DNA of 64,000 nt from Streptomyces sp. NRRL B-1347 (GTDB lineage: Bacteria; Actinomycetota; Actinomycetes; Streptomycetales; Streptomycetaceae): contig NZ_JOJM01000022.1 of NCBI RefSeq assembly GCF_000720325.1, positions 1 through 64,000 of the forward strand. The letters run 5' to 3'. Both the position numbers and the translations under genes were made by a program. Numbering within the stretch: position 1 is the stretch's first letter; each line of letters starts with the position of its first letter. A model generated the notes under the pieces. It had not been told where the DNA came from, searched no databases, and was given only the letters and a program-made list of their open reading frames with translations. Of the stretch, positions 52,650 through 60,416 are shown in pieces.

Positions 52650-52895
52650 GCTGGTATCCGTAACGGCGGCCCGACCGGCGCCTCGTCGCCGCGCAGAAGG
52701 CCCTCGGTCTCACGCAGGTCGACGGACGCCGGAGCCCGGTCGGGTTCACCCTCGACCACCTCATCCCGCTGTCCCGCGGTGGCGACCTTCTCTACCCGCC
52801 AACACCTGCTCAGCCCAGCACCGCTGCAACAGTGCACGCGAGAACCGCACGCCTCCGCGGCACAGCCACAGCGAACCTCATGGAGGTGGTGAGGA
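52650..52895 (+). pseudogene. Frameshifted HNH endonuclease remnant
   Basis: One frame gives GFTLDHLIPLSRGGDLLYPP (the HNH DH-x-x-P-LSRGG part). The next conserved part, NTCSAQHRCNSARENR (Asn and Cys/His ligands), is in a different frame a few codons later. The join near 52798 therefore needs a frameshift, and there is no proper start. Together they spell a typical actinophage HNH protein. Confidence 0.6.
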
Positions 52896-53081
52896 GCCAG
52901 CGTCCGAACTGTCATCCGAAGCTGCACGGGCAGCAATCCGTGCCTCTGCCCTCTGAGCCAACATGTGAATCTCTAAGAGTGCGTTCAGGCGATCGCGCTT
53001 ACCTCGATTGAACTCAACAGTGACCACGAGCATCGGGACGATGGTCACTATGAAGAGGCCAATCCAGATGCCATAGAACAT
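52878..53081 (-). CDS. Small single-pass membrane protein
   Basis: 67 aa. The N-terminal membrane helix [20 protein letters not shown] is followed by a basic, then Ala/Ser-rich soluble tail. Its start overlaps the start of the divergent collagen-like frame, an arrangement that suggests one or both are remnants. No family was recognised. Confidence 0.45.
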   Translation of the reverse strand: MFYGIWIGLFIVTIVPMLVVTVEFNRGKRDRLNALLEIHMLAQRAEARIAARAASDDSSDAGSSPPP

Positions 53082-53445
53082 GAACGATGCGACGCCCGGT
53101 GACGGCCCCGACTCCTTGCCTGGCCCGCCCGGCAGTCGCGGCGAGCCCGTTCGCAGCGTGACCGGGCCGCGCGGCCCCAGCGGTCCGGTGGGCGAGTCCG
53201 ACGACCCGGGCCCACCCGGGCCTCAAGGTGAGCCAGGGCTGGCGGGCCTGCGTAGCGAGCCGGGGTCAACCGGTGAACCAGGCCGGGACGTACAGACCTG
53301 CCCGGACGGGTACACCTTCCAGCCGCCTCCCAACGATCCGGATGCTCTCGTCTGTCGCCGCTCCGGAGCGCCGAGCCCCGATCCCACTCTGAAGCGCGGC
53401 CCGCAGACGGCCGCATTCGATCCTCAACGACGCCAGTACGCGTGA
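53080..53445 (+). pseudogene. Collagen-like protein, N-terminus missing
   Basis: Gly-X-Y repeats run through residues about 15-70 ([40 protein letters not shown]). A C-terminal cap follows ([20 protein letters not shown], then PQRRQYA) of the kind seen on Streptomyces collagen-like membrane proteins. Those proteins start with a membrane helix and coiled coil, absent here. The frame begins in DNA shared with the opposite-strand gene, so the 5' part was probably deleted. Confidence 0.6.
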
Positions 53446-53715
53446 ACGATGCCCCGGTCTCCGCCTTGCGTAGGGGCGGGGCACTTCGTCGTGTCCGGGG
53501 TCAGGCCGCAGTGACGATGTCCGCGCGCACAGCTGCCGCCTAGTCGACGAGCGGGCTTTCGCACAGGGCGCGTTGGGCTGTGGTGAGCTGGACGTGGGGG
53601 CTTGTCCAGAGGGCGCGGATGTCCTCGTTCACGGCCGCAGCGGGGCGCACGGCGGCCCGGGGGGCTGGGGGTTGGGGACATGCCTGCCGGCGTAGGCCGT
53701 GGCGCTGACAGCGGA
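53446..53715. other. Degenerate interval within the island
   Basis: No full gene was seen. On the minus strand at 53540-53632 a short open stretch ends in NEDIRALWTSPHVQLTTAQ then RALCESPLVD and a stop. It resembles the C-terminus of a real protein whose front is lost. Confidence 0.4.
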
Positions 53716-54273
53716 CTACTGCCGCTCGTCACGTCCTTCGAACCGGCGCTTTGCGGCAGCCAGCGCGGCATCCCACGGATACGTCGTGGGCTTGCCTGAG
53801 CCTGGCGGGTTGGGGACGAAGCCGCCTTCTCCATACAAGACCGTGACCCCCTGCTCACGCAGCTCCGTGACGCTGCGGTCCAGCTGTCGGTGCTGCGCGT
53901 AAGCAGCGTTCACGCACGGCATCGTCACGGTCGGGATGCCCTTGCCGATGCCTTCGGCGACGACGCCCACCACGAAGTTCTGCGTGAGCCCCAGGGCCCA
54001 CGAGTTGATGCTGTTGAACGTCGCGGGGGCGAAGAGAATCGCATCCGCTGTGGGCCAGACATCGGGCTCGCCGGGGAGCTTGTACTTGCTGCGCACTGGA
54101 TGCCCCGTGAGTACGGCGAGCCCGTCGATGCTCTCGCGAAGCCAGTGGGCTGCCGTCGGCGTCAGCCCGAGGCAGACGTCCCACCCGTCGCCCTGTGCTG
54201 TCTCGATCACCTTCGCCACGTCAAAGAGGGGCGGCGCGGCCGAGCCGAACAGGTACAGAGTCCGAGAGGTCAT
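53716..54273 (-). CDS. Flavoprotein, phosphopantothenoylcysteine-decarboxylase-like
   Basis: 185 aa from ATG 54273. It has the flavoprotein fold of the HFCD type: LYLFGSAAPPLFDVAKVIET near the N-terminus, then GLTPTAAHWL, and ADAILFAPATFNSINSWALG (FMN- and substrate-binding segment with the PATFNS signature). Family enzymes use FMN to oxidatively decarboxylate a peptidyl or pantothenoyl Cys. The CoaB half is missing, so it is not the CoA-pathway enzyme. It is divergent from the XRE gene across an inverted repeat. Confidence 0.85.
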   Translation of the reverse strand: MTSRTLYLFGSAAPPLFDVAKVIETAQGDGWDVCLGLTPTAAHWLRESIDGLAVLTGHPVRSKYKLPGEPDVWPTADAILFAPATFNSINSWALGLTQNFVVGVVAEGIGKGIPTVTMPCVNAAYAQHRQLDRSVTELREQGVTVLYGEGGFVPNPPGSGKPTTYPWDAALAAAKRRFEGRDERQ

Positions 54274-54306
54274 GGGTTCATCCCATCTCGGGGAGCCGAT
54301 CACGCG

Positions 54307-54342
54307 CAACTGCCCCTGATTCAGGTGGAACAGGGGCAGTTG
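54307..54342. promoter_or_regulatory. 12-bp inverted repeat between flavoprotein and XRE genes
   Basis: CAACTGCCCCTG (54307-54318) and its exact complement (54331-54342) are separated by 12 bp. The repeat is in a divergent promoter gap, so it is better explained as an operator for the XRE protein than as a terminator. Confidence 0.6.
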
Positions 54343-54405
54343 CCGGTCCAGCGCCACATAGCGTGGGTACCGTTCCAGATGGCGAGGAAGGAACGGAGCC
54401 CCAGT

Positions 54406-55584
54406 ATGCCCAGAGACGGCCAGCCGGGGGCCCGCATCGCACAGCACCGGAAGCTTGCCGGGCTCACGCAACGCGGGCTGGCTCTGAAGGTCGGCTACTC
54501 GTACAGCATGGTCCACCAGGTCGAAGGCGGCCACAAACCGGCGAGCCCGGAGTTCACTGCGGCATGCGCCCGGGTGCTCCACGTGGACGTCACGACCCTG
54601 ACGGGCCAGCCGTACATGACCGAACTCCAGCAGGACCGGCTCGCTGAACTGATCCGACCCATCCGCGAATCGCTCGACTTGTACGACCTCGGCGCCGACC
54701 CCGACGTCGATGTACGCGAGGTGCACAGACTCGTCGCGGCGGCGGACGACCTGTGCGAGCGGGTACGAGCAGCAGAGATCAACAAGGTGGCCCGAACCCT
54801 GCCCGGGGTCATCGCCGAGCTCACGACAGCCGCGTACCGCACTCCGTCCACCGAACTGTGGGGCGCGCTCGGATCCGTCTTCCGCACCGCACACGACGTC
54901 ACCGTGAAGCTCGGCTTCTACGACCTCTCCACGATCGCTCTGGACCGAATGGAGTGGGCCGCACAGCGGGCCTCCGACCCCGTCCTCGCGGCAGTGCGGC
55001 AGTACATGCGCGGCCTCGTGTACCACCGCGAGGGGGAGCACACCATCGGGCTCCGGCTCGTGAACGCCGGCCACCAGCTTCTCGGCCAGAGCGACGAGAG
55101 CCCTGCCTCGCTCGCTGTCGCGGGGCAACTGCACCTCGGAGCCACCGTCATCGCCGCGCGTGCTCGTGAAGCGGACACGGTGAAGACCCACCTCGATGAA
55201 GCGAAGAAGATCACCGACCGCATCGGCGAGATGGGTCACGTCCACTGGTTGTCCTTCGGGCCGACGAACTGGGCAGCGCACGAACTGTCCGCGCTCACCG
55301 AGATGGGGCGGTACGGCAAGGCCGTCGAGAAGGCGAAGAAGATCGATATCCCCGACTCCTGGCCCTCGTCTCGCCGCGCGCACGTGCTGATCGACCGCGG
55401 GCGCTCGGAGATGGAGATCGGCCGCAGCGAGGCAGCCCTGAAGTCCATCGTGAAGGCCCGCGAGGTGGCTCCCCAGCAGACCCGCTACCACCCTGGCGCG
55501 CGAGCGACCGTCGAAGGGCTGATTCACCAGCAGCGGCGCACGCCGGACGCGTTGGGGCACATCTCCGCATGGCTCGGCCTGTGA
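54406..55584 (+). CDS. XRE-family transcriptional regulator, second cassette
   Basis: 392 aa from ATG 54406, with GGAG 7 nt upstream; ATG 54379 lacks a ribosome site. The HTH is at about 6-50 (ARIAQHRKLAGLTQRGLALK then VGYSYSMVHQVEGG). The C-terminal 320 residues are helical repeats with TPR-like spacing. The architecture matches the regulator at 6489-7715, though the sequence differs. It is divergent from the flavoprotein and heads a run of three overlapping genes. It probably controls both directions through the inverted repeat. Confidence 0.88.
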   Translation: MPRDGQPGARIAQHRKLAGLTQRGLALKVGYSYSMVHQVEGGHKPASPEFTAACARVLHVDVTTLTGQPYMTELQQDRLAELIRPIRESLDLYDLGADPDVDVREVHRLVAAADDLCERVRAAEINKVARTLPGVIAELTTAAYRTPSTELWGALGSVFRTAHDVTVKLGFYDLSTIALDRMEWAAQRASDPVLAAVRQYMRGLVYHREGEHTIGLRLVNAGHQLLGQSDESPASLAVAGQLHLGATVIAARAREADTVKTHLDEAKKITDRIGEMGHVHWLSFGPTNWAAHELSALTEMGRYGKAVEKAKKIDIPDSWPSSRRAHVLIDRGRSEMEIGRSEAALKSIVKAREVAPQQTRYHPGARATVEGLIHQQRRTPDALGHISAWLGL

Positions 55585-55591
55585 CACCTGG

Positions 55592-55609
55592 TGTCACTGA
55601 AGAGTGACA
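55592..55609. promoter_or_regulatory. 7-bp inverted repeat after the XRE gene
   Basis: TGTCACT (55592-55598) and AGTGACA (55603-55609) face each other over 4 nt, just before the 153-aa gene. It could be an internal operator or a weak attenuator. Confidence 0.35.
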
Positions 55610-55673
55610 GTTGACGCCCTTGCGCGTGGTCACGCTGGTCACAAGGCCTGATCAGCGACGACAGGGGCACATC

Positions 55674-56135
55674 GTGGAAGCCAACCTCAGAGCCGTATCG
55701 CAGTGGCTGGCGGAAGCCGACCCGCGACCGGGCGCGGTGTGGGCGGCATGGGAGCAGCATGGTGTCGCGCTGCTCCCGCTCGGCCGCCTCTTCGACGCGG
55801 TCCGCGTCCCGGCTGAGCAGGTCCACGCTGCGACGGGCAGCGAGAATCCGAAGACGGTCGAGACGGCGCTGCTCGCCTGGCTCGACGGCCCGGTCATCCG
55901 AGACCTGCGCAGCAGCATGGGCCCGTACTACATGCTTATCGCGCCGGACGCAGACTGGGGCGGCCCGGCCGAGCGCCTGACGACCGGCACCTACTTCGGC
56001 GTCCCGCGCCCCGGTCACGCGACGATGCTCTCCCGCTGGGTGGTCCTGCCGCCGCACCCCGGCGCCCTGTGCGACACCCGGCACCTGCGCACCCTCCTCG
56101 CCACAGCCACGCCCCTCAGGACGGTGGGCCGATGA
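55674..56135 (+). CDS. Hypothetical 153-aa protein of the XRE cassette
   Basis: GTG 55674 is chosen for the AGGGG site upstream; a TTG 63 bases earlier is open but unsupported. Readable stretches are VWAAWEQHGVALLPLGRLFD, IRDLRSSMGPYYMLIAPDAD and TGTYFGVPRPGHATMLSRWV. It is a mixed alpha/beta protein without a recognised motif; the N-terminal part is loosely like primase-polymerase accessory proteins. Its stop overlaps the next start (ATGA), so it is in an operon. Confidence 0.65.
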   Translation: MEANLRAVSQWLAEADPRPGAVWAAWEQHGVALLPLGRLFDAVRVPAEQVHAATGSENPKTVETALLAWLDGPVIRDLRSSMGPYYMLIAPDADWGGPAERLTTGTYFGVPRPGHATMLSRWVVLPPHPGALCDTRHLRTLLATATPLRTVGR

Positions 56136-56326
56136 TGGCCGCCGACCTGCCCCCGCTCGAGCAGCAGGCCGAGGATGCGTACCGCATGTACCTCGATCAC
56201 CTGCGCGTCTGCCCCCGATGCGGCCTGAACTGGGGAAGGCGCTGTGCGGCAGGCCTGTTCCTCAATGGGAACCTACGAGCCACCCGGCTCGCAGCTCGCC
56301 TGTACGAGCGCGGGGGGACAAGCTGA
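56132..56326 (+). CDS. Small Cys-containing protein
   Basis: 64 aa. ATG 56132 overlaps the previous stop, and its own stop overlaps the next start (TGATG). The central CPRCGLNWGRRC segment has three Cys and looks like a zinc knuckle. A helix precedes it (EQQAEDAYRMYLDHLR). Role unknown. It is the counterpart, in position if not in sequence, of the 73-aa Cys protein in the first element. Confidence 0.65.
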   Translation: MMAADLPPLEQQAEDAYRMYLDHLRVCPRCGLNWGRRCAAGLFLNGNLRATRLAARLYERGGTS

Positions 56327-56763
56327 TGCGTGACGTGACCGAGGCCCTGCTCCTGACAGTGGTGCCCGCCCTCAGTACCCTCTGCCCGGAGCAGCGCTCC
56401 GGCGCCGTCTGCGTCTGGTGCCCGCGCGCACTGCCGCCCGGCGAAGGCGTCGACCTGAGCTCTGACGGCCGTCTGCGCGCCTGCGCGCCCTGCCACATGG
56501 TCCAAGCCCGGGTCCTGGCGACCTACCTCGGCTGGTACGACCACGGCATCACCTGCCTGCGCTGCCCTCTCGGCCCCTGCGACCGCGGCCAGGTTCTGGC
56601 CACCCGGCACCAGGCCGCGCGGGAACAGGCAGGGAAGCCGCCGCTGCGGTGCGTGCATTGCCGGGCGATCATCGAGCCCGGCGAGCAGGCCCGTCCGCAC
56701 CTGTGGCAGGGCCTGAGTGGGCCCGTGTACAGCTACCTCCACGCCCGCCCGTGCCTGCGATAG
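56326..56763 (+). CDS. Cys-rich zinc-binding protein
   Basis: 145 aa from ATG 56326, overlapping the previous stop. Paired Cys: CVWCPRALPPGEGVDLSSDG, CAPCH, CLRCPLGPC and CVHCRAIIEPGEQARPH. This gives three or four probable zinc knuckles. The first and last blocks are similar (C-x-x-C, then about six residues and PGE), hinting at an internal duplication. It could bind DNA, RNA or a protein partner. It is the last gene of the island, 27 bp before attR. Confidence 0.7.
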   Translation: MRDVTEALLLTVVPALSTLCPEQRSGAVCVWCPRALPPGEGVDLSSDGRLRACAPCHMVQARVLATYLGWYDHGITCLRCPLGPCDRGQVLATRHQAAREQAGKPPLRCVHCRAIIEPGEQARPHLWQGLSGPVYSYLHARPCLR

Positions 56764-56790
56764 ACCGTGTGCTCAGCGAACGAGGTCGGC

Positions 56791-56825
56791 TGTCGGCGGT
56801 TCGAAACCGTCCGCGCCCACCGGGT
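56791..56825. repeat. attR: second copy of the 35-bp tRNA-Val repeat
   Basis: Exact copy of 51970-52004, without the rest of the tRNA. It marks the right end of the island. Confidence 0.92.
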
Positions 56826-56859
56826 TCAGCATTACATCGACGGCCTCTCGGGGAGATCT

Positions 56860-57399
56860 TCACGATCCCCGGGGGGCCTTCGGCTTGTCCGCGGCCAGGA
56901 CGGCCTCGGCGTTCTTCAGCGCGCGGGCGCGGAGTTGGCGCCACTGGGCCAGCTCGGCGCGGTGCCCCGCCCGGACTTCGGCGAGCGGCCGGTCGGCGTG
57001 CGCGGCCTCCGGCTCCATGTTGTTCACCACCGTCGACACCCGGAACCAGCGCTTCTGGTCGCCGTACAGCGCGCGCTGGGCGGCGGCCAGGCAGCCGTCG
57101 GTGTGCGCGCCCACCGAGTGGCCCGTCGGGAGGGTCAGGGAGAGCTCGGTGCGGCCGGTACCGAACAGGGCGCGGGCCACGCGCGTCCGCTCGGCCGCGG
57201 CCGGCGGGCGGTCGCCCGGGCGGGGCGGGGTGAGGCCCCGGCGGCTCAGACAGCCGTCGGTGAGGCGCTGCTGTGCCGCCTTGATGACGTCGTCGGGGGC
57301 GGGCGCGGGCGGACGCGGCGCCGGGGACGCGCACCCCGCCGCGAGGGCGCCCGCCAGGAGGACGGGCAGCGGTACGGAGACGAGGGCGCGCAGGCGCAT
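56860..57399 (-). CDS. Lipoprotein of unknown function
   Basis: 179 aa from ATG 57399, with GGGAG 5 nt upstream. The signal peptide and lipobox AAGC give Cys23 as the anchor. The mature part has two Cys (GCLSRRG, GCLAAAQ), a likely disulfide, and is otherwise helical (QKRWFRVSTVVNNMEPEAAH). No family was recognised. It is the first chromosomal gene right of the tRNA-Val island. Confidence 0.8.
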   Translation of the reverse strand: MRLRALVSVPLPVLLAGALAAGCASPAPRPPAPAPDDVIKAAQQRLTDGCLSRRGLTPPRPGDRPPAAAERTRVARALFGTGRTELSLTLPTGHSVGAHTDGCLAAAQRALYGDQKRWFRVSTVVNNMEPEAAHADRPLAEVRAGHRAELAQWRQLRARALKNAEAVLAADKPKAPRGS

Positions 57400-57515
57400 G
57401 GGGGCTCCCGGGGTGGGCTCGGCACGGTGCGTGCGCAAACTCCCCGGTGACGGCGCGGGTAAGCGTCGCTTCACCCGCGCCGGTGAGTAGTCCTACCGGC
57501 TCCGGTGACGCGGGG

Positions 57516-57803
57516 CTACTTGCGGCGGTGCTGCGCCGACGGGTGCGTACGGCGGTACCTGCGGTCCCAGCGCTCCTGCCGGGACCGGCGGATGCGGTAG
57601 TCGCGGTACGAGGCGGGCGTGCTCATGCCTCCGCCGCCCGCGCTGCCGCCGCTCCCGGCTCCGCTCATGCCGCCCTTGACGGCGGCGCGGTCGTGGCGGC
57701 GGATCAGGAAGTAGGCGATCCCCGCAGCAACCAGCCACAGCAGCGGCTGGTTGAAGCCGAGGGCGATCAGGAACAGAAGCAGGGCGATCGTCAGGACAAT
57801 CAT
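57516..57803 (-). CDS. Small membrane protein with Gly-rich linker
   Basis: 95 aa. Residues 1-36 hold two close membrane segments (IVLTIALLLFLIALGF, LLWLVAAGIAYFLI). A Gly/Ser linker (GAGSGGSAGGGG) and a very basic tail (RDYRIRRSRQERWDRRYRR) follow. The tail may bind phospholipid or nucleic acid. Function unknown. Confidence 0.7.
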   Translation of the reverse strand: MIVLTIALLLFLIALGFNQPLLWLVAAGIAYFLIRRHDRAAVKGGMSGAGSGGSAGGGGMSTPASYRDYRIRRSRQERWDRRYRRTHPSAQHRRK

Positions 57804-58031
57804 GGGTATACCTCCGCAGGCTGGGCGCGGGGGCTGGGCGTGACCTTCAGGGACGGGAGTGGGCCCGCGCGGCGCGAAGCGGGGGCGGCTCCGGAGCGCG
57901 AACCGCGACTCGCGGGGTCGTACACGGGCTCATCGGGCCTTCGTAGGGGGGAGTCAACGCCCGCCGCCGGTGCCTGTCAATGCTCCGGGTATCCCTCGCC
58001 TCCGGCCCCGAAACCCTGCGAAGCTGGAGGC

Positions 58032-58253
58032 ATGTGCCGCAGCATCAAGACGCTTCGCCCGCCCGCGCTCGCCGACGAGGCCACCGAGGACGAGATTCGG
58101 GCGGCCGCGCTTCAGTACGTACGCAAGGTGTCCGGGTTCCGGGCACCGGCCGCGCACAACCAGGAGGTGTTCGACCGGGCCGTGGAAGCGGTCGCCGCGG
58201 CCACGGCCGAGCTGCTCGAAGACCTGGAGGTACGCGGGGCCAGGGCGAGGTAG
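58032..58253 (+). CDS. DUF2277 family protein
   Basis: 73 aa from ATG 58032, with CTGGAGG before it. It starts MCRSIKTLRPPALADEATED, the conserved DUF2277 N-terminus, and continues as a helix-rich protein (AALQYVRKVSGFRAPAAHN). The near-universal early Cys and the His/Asn residues suggest a functional site, but no activity is known. Confidence 0.87.
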   Translation: MCRSIKTLRPPALADEATEDEIRAAALQYVRKVSGFRAPAAHNQEVFDRAVEAVAAATAELLEDLEVRGARAR

Positions 58254-58380
58254 CCCTCGCGGGGCGCCCCGGACCCACCCCTTCCCGAACCATGGGGCTC
58301 CGCCCCCTGGACCCCCGGGCCAGCGGCGCTCCGCACGAGCGCGCAGCGCGATGGAGGGGCGGGCGGGTGGGAGGAGGACC

Positions 58381-58986
58381 CTACGCGGGGCGGCGCACCA
58401 CATAGGCCGCGCCCGCGCCCGCCGCGAAGAGGGCGAGCACCGAGACCCCCGTGGCCAGCCAGGTCGCGCCGAGCCACTGGCCGCCGAAGTAGCCGAGGCC
58501 CACGCTGTAGCCGGCCCAGGCCACGCCCGCGAGGGCCGACCAGGGCAGGAAGTCGCGCTTGCGGCGGTGGGCCGCGCCCGCGCCGAGGGAGACGATCGAG
58601 CGCCCGGCGGGGGCGAAGCGCGCGATGACGACGAGGACGCCGCCGCCCCGCGAGAGGGCCGTGCCGAGCCGCTCCTGGGCGCTGGTCAGGCGCCGGGAGC
58701 GGGCGATGGCCCGGTCGAGGCGCTCCCCGCCGCGCCAGGCGATGCGGTAGGCGACGAGGTCGCCGAGGACGGACGCGGTCGCGGCGCACAGCATCAGGAG
58801 CAGGATGTCCGGCACGTCGTGCGGCACCCGCCCCGTGCCGGAGCTCGCCGCCGCGGCGGCCGTGGCCGCGGTGATGACGAGGACGCCGCTGGGCAGCAGC
58901 GGCAGGAACACGTCGAACAGGACGGAGAGGGCCACGACCGCGTAGATCCACGGACTGGCGGTCAGCGCCCCCACACTCTCAAACAC
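58381..58986 (-). CDS. DedA-family membrane protein
   Basis: 201 aa. GTG 58986 has GGGGAG 6 nt before it; the ATG at 59022 would put that ribosome site inside the gene. DedA signatures: LPLLPSGVLVITAA near the start, LGDLVAYRIAWRGGERL, then RFAPAGRSIVSLGAGAAHRR, which holds the conserved Arg-Pro/Gly motif. Family members flip polyprenyl phosphate or phosphatidylethanolamine across the membrane. Confidence 0.85.
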   Translation of the reverse strand: MFESVGALTASPWIYAVVALSVLFDVFLPLLPSGVLVITAATAAAAASSGTGRVPHDVPDILLLMLCAATASVLGDLVAYRIAWRGGERLDRAIARSRRLTSAQERLGTALSRGGGVLVVIARFAPAGRSIVSLGAGAAHRRKRDFLPWSALAGVAWAGYSVGLGYFGGQWLGATWLATGVSVLALFAAGAGAAYVVRRPA

Positions 58987-59257
58987 CCGAATCTCCCCGT
59001 AGCTCCCCGGTCGGCAACTCATCGCCGCGATATCGCGGGGAGCGGCGGGTGGCGGCCAGACGACAGCTGTACAGCGTACGCCGCGAGATCGCCCAGAGAT
59101 CCACTGGGGGCTCAGTTGTTCGCTACGTCACGTTCACCGGGGAGTCGGCCGTTCACCCGGCGGGCTTCGCGGCCCGGGCGTACGGTGGTGGGCGGCCCGT
59201 ACGAACAGTGACAGAGCGCCCCAAAGGGGCCTGACCTGGCGATACGAGGAGCTTGCC

Positions 59258-59791
59258 ATGGTGGCAGGAGTGTTTGCCCCGGCTGTTGCGGCGGTTGTGC
59301 TCGCCGCGGCCGGAACCACCGGAAGTGGCACATCGGACAGCGTGGAGGTCCGCGCGGCGGGGCGGTTCGCGCCGCCGACGGCCTTCGTGCCGTCCTCCGC
59401 GATCACGTACGACCAGCCGCTCGTGCCCGCCGCCTCGTGGATCGAGGTGACGCAGCACAGCGATCAGCGCGGCACGCGTGTCTCCCTGCGCGTGCGGGGC
59501 CTGGAACCGGGCTACGCGTACGGCGTGCACGTGCACCAGAAGCCGTGCGGCGCGGACCCGGCCGCGGCCGGCGGGCACTACCAGAACGTGCCGGGGGAGA
59601 TGAGTCCCGAGAACGAGGTCTGGCTGGACTTCACTGCCCGCAAGGACGGTTCCGGCAAGGCGTCCGCCTTCCACGACTGGGGTTTCCGGCGCGGTGAGGC
59701 GGCGGCGGTCGTGCTGCACCGGGAGCAGGGCGGCGCGGGCGAGCGGCTCGCGTGCTTCAGCGTGCCGTTCGCACCGCCCCCGGCGGGATAG
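59258..59791 (+). CDS. Secreted Cu-only superoxide-dismutase-like protein
   Basis: 177 aa. The N-terminus is a signal peptide or anchor (residues 1-25). The SodC fold is visible: GVHVHQKPCG with His91 and His93, GGHYQ with His107, and VVLHREQGGAGERLAC with His154. These four are the copper ligands. Cys97 and Cys166 match the structural disulfide. The zinc loop ligands of ordinary SodC (two further His and one Asp) are absent. It resembles copper-only SOD-type proteins. Superoxide removal outside the cell is likely but not certain. Confidence 0.75.
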   Translation: MVAGVFAPAVAAVVLAAAGTTGSGTSDSVEVRAAGRFAPPTAFVPSSAITYDQPLVPAASWIEVTQHSDQRGTRVSLRVRGLEPGYAYGVHVHQKPCGADPAAAGGHYQNVPGEMSPENEVWLDFTARKDGSGKASAFHDWGFRRGEAAAVVLHREQGGAGERLACFSVPFAPPPAG

Positions 59792-59832
59792 CGGCTCGTC
59801 CGTCCCGTCCGTACGTGACGGTCGTACATGAC

Positions 59833-59880
59833 GGTGCCCCCGCCTCCGTACCGGTTCACAGGTACGGAGGCGGGGGCACC
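59833..59880. terminator. Bidirectional terminator between SodC-like and DoxX genes
   Basis: 20-bp perfect stem (59833-59852 with 59861-59880) and an 8-nt loop between two convergent stops. Confidence 0.9.
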
Positions 59881-59902
59881 GTTCGCGCGCGTGGGGGCGC
59901 GC

Positions 59903-60358
59903 TCAGGCCGCGATGGGGGTGCGGTCGGAGTCGGCCGCGGCCTTCTGCTCGCCGCGGGCCGCCGCGATGACGCGGTCGAGGGAGAACGCCCCGGAGCCGG
60001 TGAAGACCAGGAGCAGCAGGGCCCAGCAGAACATCGCCGAGGCCTCTCCGGCGTTCTCTATCGGCCACAGGGCCTCCGGCTGGTGGACCTTGAAGTAGGC
60101 GTACGCCATCGAGCCGGACGAGAGGAACGCCGCCGCGCGGGTGCCGAGGCCGAGGGCGACGAGGGCGCCGCCGACGAGCTGGATGACGGCCGCGTACCAG
60201 CCGGGCCAGGTGCCCGCGTCGATGGTGGCCCCGCTGCCGTCGGTGCCGCCGAAGGCGCCGAAGAGCGAGGCGGCGCCGTGGCAGAAGAAGAGCAGGCCGA
60301 CGACGATGCGGAAGAGGCCGAGGGCATAGGGCTGGGCGCTGTTCAGACGCTCAGTCAT
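59903..60358 (-). CDS. DoxX-family membrane protein
   Basis: 151 aa. Four membrane segments: LFRIVVGLLFFCHGAASLFG, WYAAVIQLVGGALVALGLG, AAFLSSGSMAYAYFKVH and FCWALLLLVFTGSGAF. The pattern PEALWPIENAGEASAMFCWA is typical of the DoxX group. In mycobacteria a DoxX protein forms a membrane oxidoreductase complex with a SOD; here a SOD-like gene lies just across a terminator. A candidate iron box overlaps its promoter. Confidence 0.88.
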   Translation of the reverse strand: MTERLNSAQPYALGLFRIVVGLLFFCHGAASLFGAFGGTDGSGATIDAGTWPGWYAAVIQLVGGALVALGLGTRAAAFLSSGSMAYAYFKVHQPEALWPIENAGEASAMFCWALLLLVFTGSGAFSLDRVIAAARGEQKAAADSDRTPIAA

Positions 60359-60416
60359 GGTGGGGGACTCCTTCGGTCTTGTTCGGTTGGGGACGTGAAC
60401 CGATCGCGAAGCCTCA

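Larger units (their letters stand above)
52005..56825. mobile_element. 4.8-kb tRNA-Val genomic island, integrase lost
   Basis: Bounded by perfect 35-bp copies of the tRNA 3' end, the classic mark of tyrosine-integrase insertion. Inside: a terminator for the tRNA, small proteins, a frameshifted HNH gene, a truncated collagen-like gene, and an intact XRE cassette (flavoprotein, regulator, three overlapping genes). No integrase, excisionase, replication or transfer gene is present, and 52.6-53.7 kb is full of broken genes. It is a decayed element whose right half has been kept. Confidence 0.85.
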
